From: Syngnathus acus
Lineage: Eukaryota > Chordata > Actinopteri > Syngnathiformes > Syngnathidae
Assembly: GCF_901709675.1 (NCBI RefSeq)
Contig: NC_051092.1
Location: 1,556,491 to 1,620,490, forward strand
Length of the DNA: 64,000 nucleotides
Direction: 5' to 3'
The position numbers were made by a program, and so were the translations under genes. Of this stretch, positions 61,531-64,000 are shown piece by piece; position 1 is the first letter of the stretch; each line of letters opens with the position of its first letter. The notes under the pieces are model-generated. The model ran no database searches. It was given only the letters and a program-made list of their open reading frames with translations, and was not told where the DNA came from.

Positions 61531-63354
61531 ATGCAAACTGAAAGGAGGGGGGGGAAGGGGGGGGATGTTGCCAATTGAAGGAGGAATACACAAGGCCTTG
61601 CAAGTAATCCACGCTAATGGAGCCGGAGCACGTTTACACGGTAATGGCACCTTGTTACTACCTTTACACGTCACTGAACTCGCCCTTACATGGTTCTAAA
61701 AAAAGAAAAGTGGTCGCCATTATGCCACCTACAGGGTAACTCCATGCTGCACTTGTGACAACTCCTCTGAGTGGCGCTAAATACTTCAAAAACACGCAGC
61801 GGCGCAGTAACTCCTTTGAAACGCGTGTACTTTAGTTTACACGCAGTACCCGCGGGTTTCTCCGTTAAAAGTGGCCAGAGAGCAGTTTGAGAGGAGACTT
61901 GTCGTTTTTGAGACGGTGTCGTAAACGACTGCCGTCAAGCGTCGCCTCGGCAACCAGCATGCTCTGCTTGGCGTGTTGCTACGGTTCAACCCGGCGTGCT
62001 GCCTCATGTGATCACTAAGCCCACACGCCCATTTAAACACGCACACGCACACGTGGACGGTGACATGCCCTCTGGGAACTGTTTGACCGTCCTTTTTTAT
62101 TTGGACTTCCTGGGAAAATATAGTGCAGTTTTTCTAGAAGGACAGGACAACTTTGCTAGATCCTGCTGTGTAAACTTTGAGCTTTTCAATGATTCAACTA
62201 AATGTGACTTCCCTGAGATGTGAGATTAATCAAGCAGAACATTCCACAAGTCTATTTTTTTCTGTGCAAATAGATATAATTTTGATATAAAAAACTCTCA
62301 CTGTGCTCAATTTCCTGATACTATTTCTAAAATTCTCATCACTTTGTCTTATATAGTCACTCGTTCATGTTAAAAACAATAAAACTGCAAAAATGTGTTC
62401 GACTTTAAAACATGGGCCAGTTACTATAAATCTGCCAGATAAAAATAATTTTGTAATGGCCCTTCCGTTCTCCGTGAGCCTGAGCCATCCTCGTCCACAA
62501 AACTGACCAGATAATAATCTCTAAACAGGAAATTCCCTCTGCTCAAGCTATCAGTTTTTGTTGTACACCATTCAGAAAATCAAATCACACATGTGCAGGA
62601 CCACCGCTAGCAACTGTTCAAAAACAACACCATGTGGTTGTCTGAATATGTTTCTGAAGACCATATTTGAAACTACTTGTCCATCACGCTTTCATGCACT
62701 CGCGGAAGAATTCACCCGATAACCTACGCGGCTCACAACACCATTTTTGTACAAGATCCTATCAGACTGTTATTCTACTCATTGCATATCCAGTGATGAG
62801 CCAGACAGAGAACGTTGCAGAAAATGAAAACGAGCACCGCAAGAGAGGATCTATAACTCATTGGCCTGTCAGATATGCTTCATGTTTCCACAGCACACCA
62901 ACAAGACTATTTTACGGTATAACTTTAGGAGCTGCGCTGCGGCGAGGGCCTACTTCTTGTCAGAGAGCCAGTGGGAAGCTTTGACTGCCAAGCAAGCAGG
63001 CCAAGTTTCTTTCCCTGTGCTTAACTTAAGCTCCTTCAAATTGCCTTGACCTTTTCACCCTGAACTATTTGACCGTGTGACACCCCCCCTCCCCTGCACT
63101 TCTTACCTATTAAATCCATGACAACATGAAAGAATATCACGAGCTCAGTTAAGTGAGATACAAAAATACCACTTTTTTTTATTTTTAAACCTTTTACCAG
63201 ACATTCTGCAAGTCTCTCCTACCCAAAACAGATGTCTGTCGCAGTACCAAAACCGGCCTGTGGGAGGCAGCTCAGTTCCACAGGGCATTCAGACTACAGG
63301 AAGATTCAAAGAAGAAGAAAGATTGAACTGTAAATGTGTTTTTGGATTGATGAA
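61531..63354. other. Noncoding stretch upstream of the candidate first exon
   Basis: G-rich tracts are near 61545-61566. A donor-like TAG|GTAAGA on the minus strand near 63107 could belong to an upstream noncoding exon, but no acceptor pairing is clear. Open frames at 61837-62223 and 62667-63049 have no domains. Confidence 0.4.
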
Positions 63355-63442
63355 CTTAGTTCAAAATGGAGATTTATGAATCATGAGGTGAACTAGTTCA
63401 TTTTAAAATTTATGAATTGGACTTTGAACTAGTTCGCATAGA
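63355..63442. repeat. Dispersed repeat of GAACTAGTTC palindromes
   Basis: It contains the perfect 12-bp palindrome TGAACTAGTTCA at 63389-63400, TTGAACTAGTTCG about 35 bases on, and the degraded copy TGAACTTAGTTCA at about 63350. The words ATTTATGAATT recur between them. This pattern is known from fish interspersed repeats. Confidence 0.5.
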
Positions 63443-63589
63443 CACTCACACACCAACATAACATTCCGCTGTTCGTACCAAAACGGCACAAGGACAAATT
63501 TTAATTTTTGAGAAAAAAATGAATTATGCTGCTGTCATTTTGTTTAGAAAGAGGAAGGATGTGAAGTGAGCGGAGTAAGCTCTCCCGCC

Positions 63590-63825
63590 CGCATTTAAAA
63601 ATGATTGATTAAGCTGACACCGGCTCTCGGGCGCAACACCACTCTATTTTTCTCCCTTATTATGTAAGGCTATATTTCAAATCAGGTTGTGCACTGGAGG
63701 GAGACACAAGAGACACAGCAGATAGAACACCCTTCAAATAAAAGTTTATCAGACAACAGCCAAGGAGACTGATGAGCTTCCATTTTAATCTTATCTGGCC
63801 AGTTTCAATAGAAGGAACGAAACAT
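63590..63825. promoter_or_regulatory. Candidate conserved noncoding element
   Basis: A repeat-free block with ATGATTGATTAAGCTGACAC (PBX/MEIS- and homeodomain-like), CTTATCTGGCC (GATA-like) and CTTCAAATAAAAG words. It lies upstream of the candidate first exon, so it could act on that promoter. Inferred from composition only. Confidence 0.3.
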
Positions 63826-63877
63826 AGTTTTTGTCAACGGAGCTTTAGAATACGTTTAGCGTGAATGTCAGATTTTT

Positions 63878-63992
63878 GTCAACATTAGCTAGTATTTAAA
63901 ATAAAACAAAGTTAATTTAACTGAAGTAAAATTAGTCTTAATGTTTCTTATTGTATTTCAAGATAGTGTTAGCGAAACTAGCTAATGTTGAC
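63878..63992. mobile_element. Small foldback element with perfect 16-bp inverted ends
   Basis: GTCAACATTAGCTAGT at 63878-63893 and ACTAGCTAATGTTGAC at 63977-63992 are exact reverse complements separated by 83 bases of AT-rich sequence. The word TTTTTGTCAAC also occurs 44 bases before the left arm, and CATTAGCT is repeated just after the right arm. The element may continue past the window edge. Confidence 0.65.
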
Positions 63993-64000
63993 ATTAGCTG

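Overview
The window looks like noncoding DNA from a ray-finned (teleost) fish. It is AT-moderate, full of short microsatellites and poly-A/T runs, and has almost no long open frames. Its recognisable repeats are cut-and-paste DNA transposon derivatives and 3' ends of retroposons of kinds common in teleost genomes. There is no sign of a prokaryotic gene layout: nearly all ATG-to-stop frames are short and chance-like. I cannot name the species.

Layout. The left end (1-9 kb) is unique sequence interrupted by one complete hAT-type transposon at 905-1775. That element is bounded by a perfect 8-bp target duplication and still carries the broken start of a BED zinc-finger transposase on the minus strand. 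From about 9.0 to 11.4 kb there is a repeat-poor tract dense in homeodomain- and POU-like motifs that resembles a cluster of conserved noncoding regulatory elements; similar smaller blocks occur near 15.0, 21.8, 26.6, 36.0, 49.2 and 63.6 kb. Members of one inverted-terminal-repeat element family (a MITE) lie at 19.0, 23.0 and 52.1 kb, with a fragment at 5.2 kb. A hAT-like MITE with matching target duplications is at 57.4 kb, with a relic of its family at 24.5 kb. Two copies of another dispersed repeat are at 45.6 and 58.9 kb. Retroposon 3' ends are at 50.0 and 55.3 kb.

The best protein-coding candidate is on the minus strand at 61178-61331, in a CpG-rich island. It is a 51-codon Pro/Ser-rich start exon with a good start context and a consensus splice donor. 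If real, the gene runs leftward, and much or all of the rest of the window would be a very long first intron holding regulatory blocks. I do not recognise the protein. A 75-bp plus-strand interval at 58260-58334 has strong splice sites on both sides but is otherwise unsupported.

I found no rRNA, tRNA, CRISPR array or bacterial-type system. The best-supported observations are the transposon structures, which rest on exact terminal repeats and target duplications visible in the sequence. The regulatory-block and exon calls are inferences that need comparative or transcript data.
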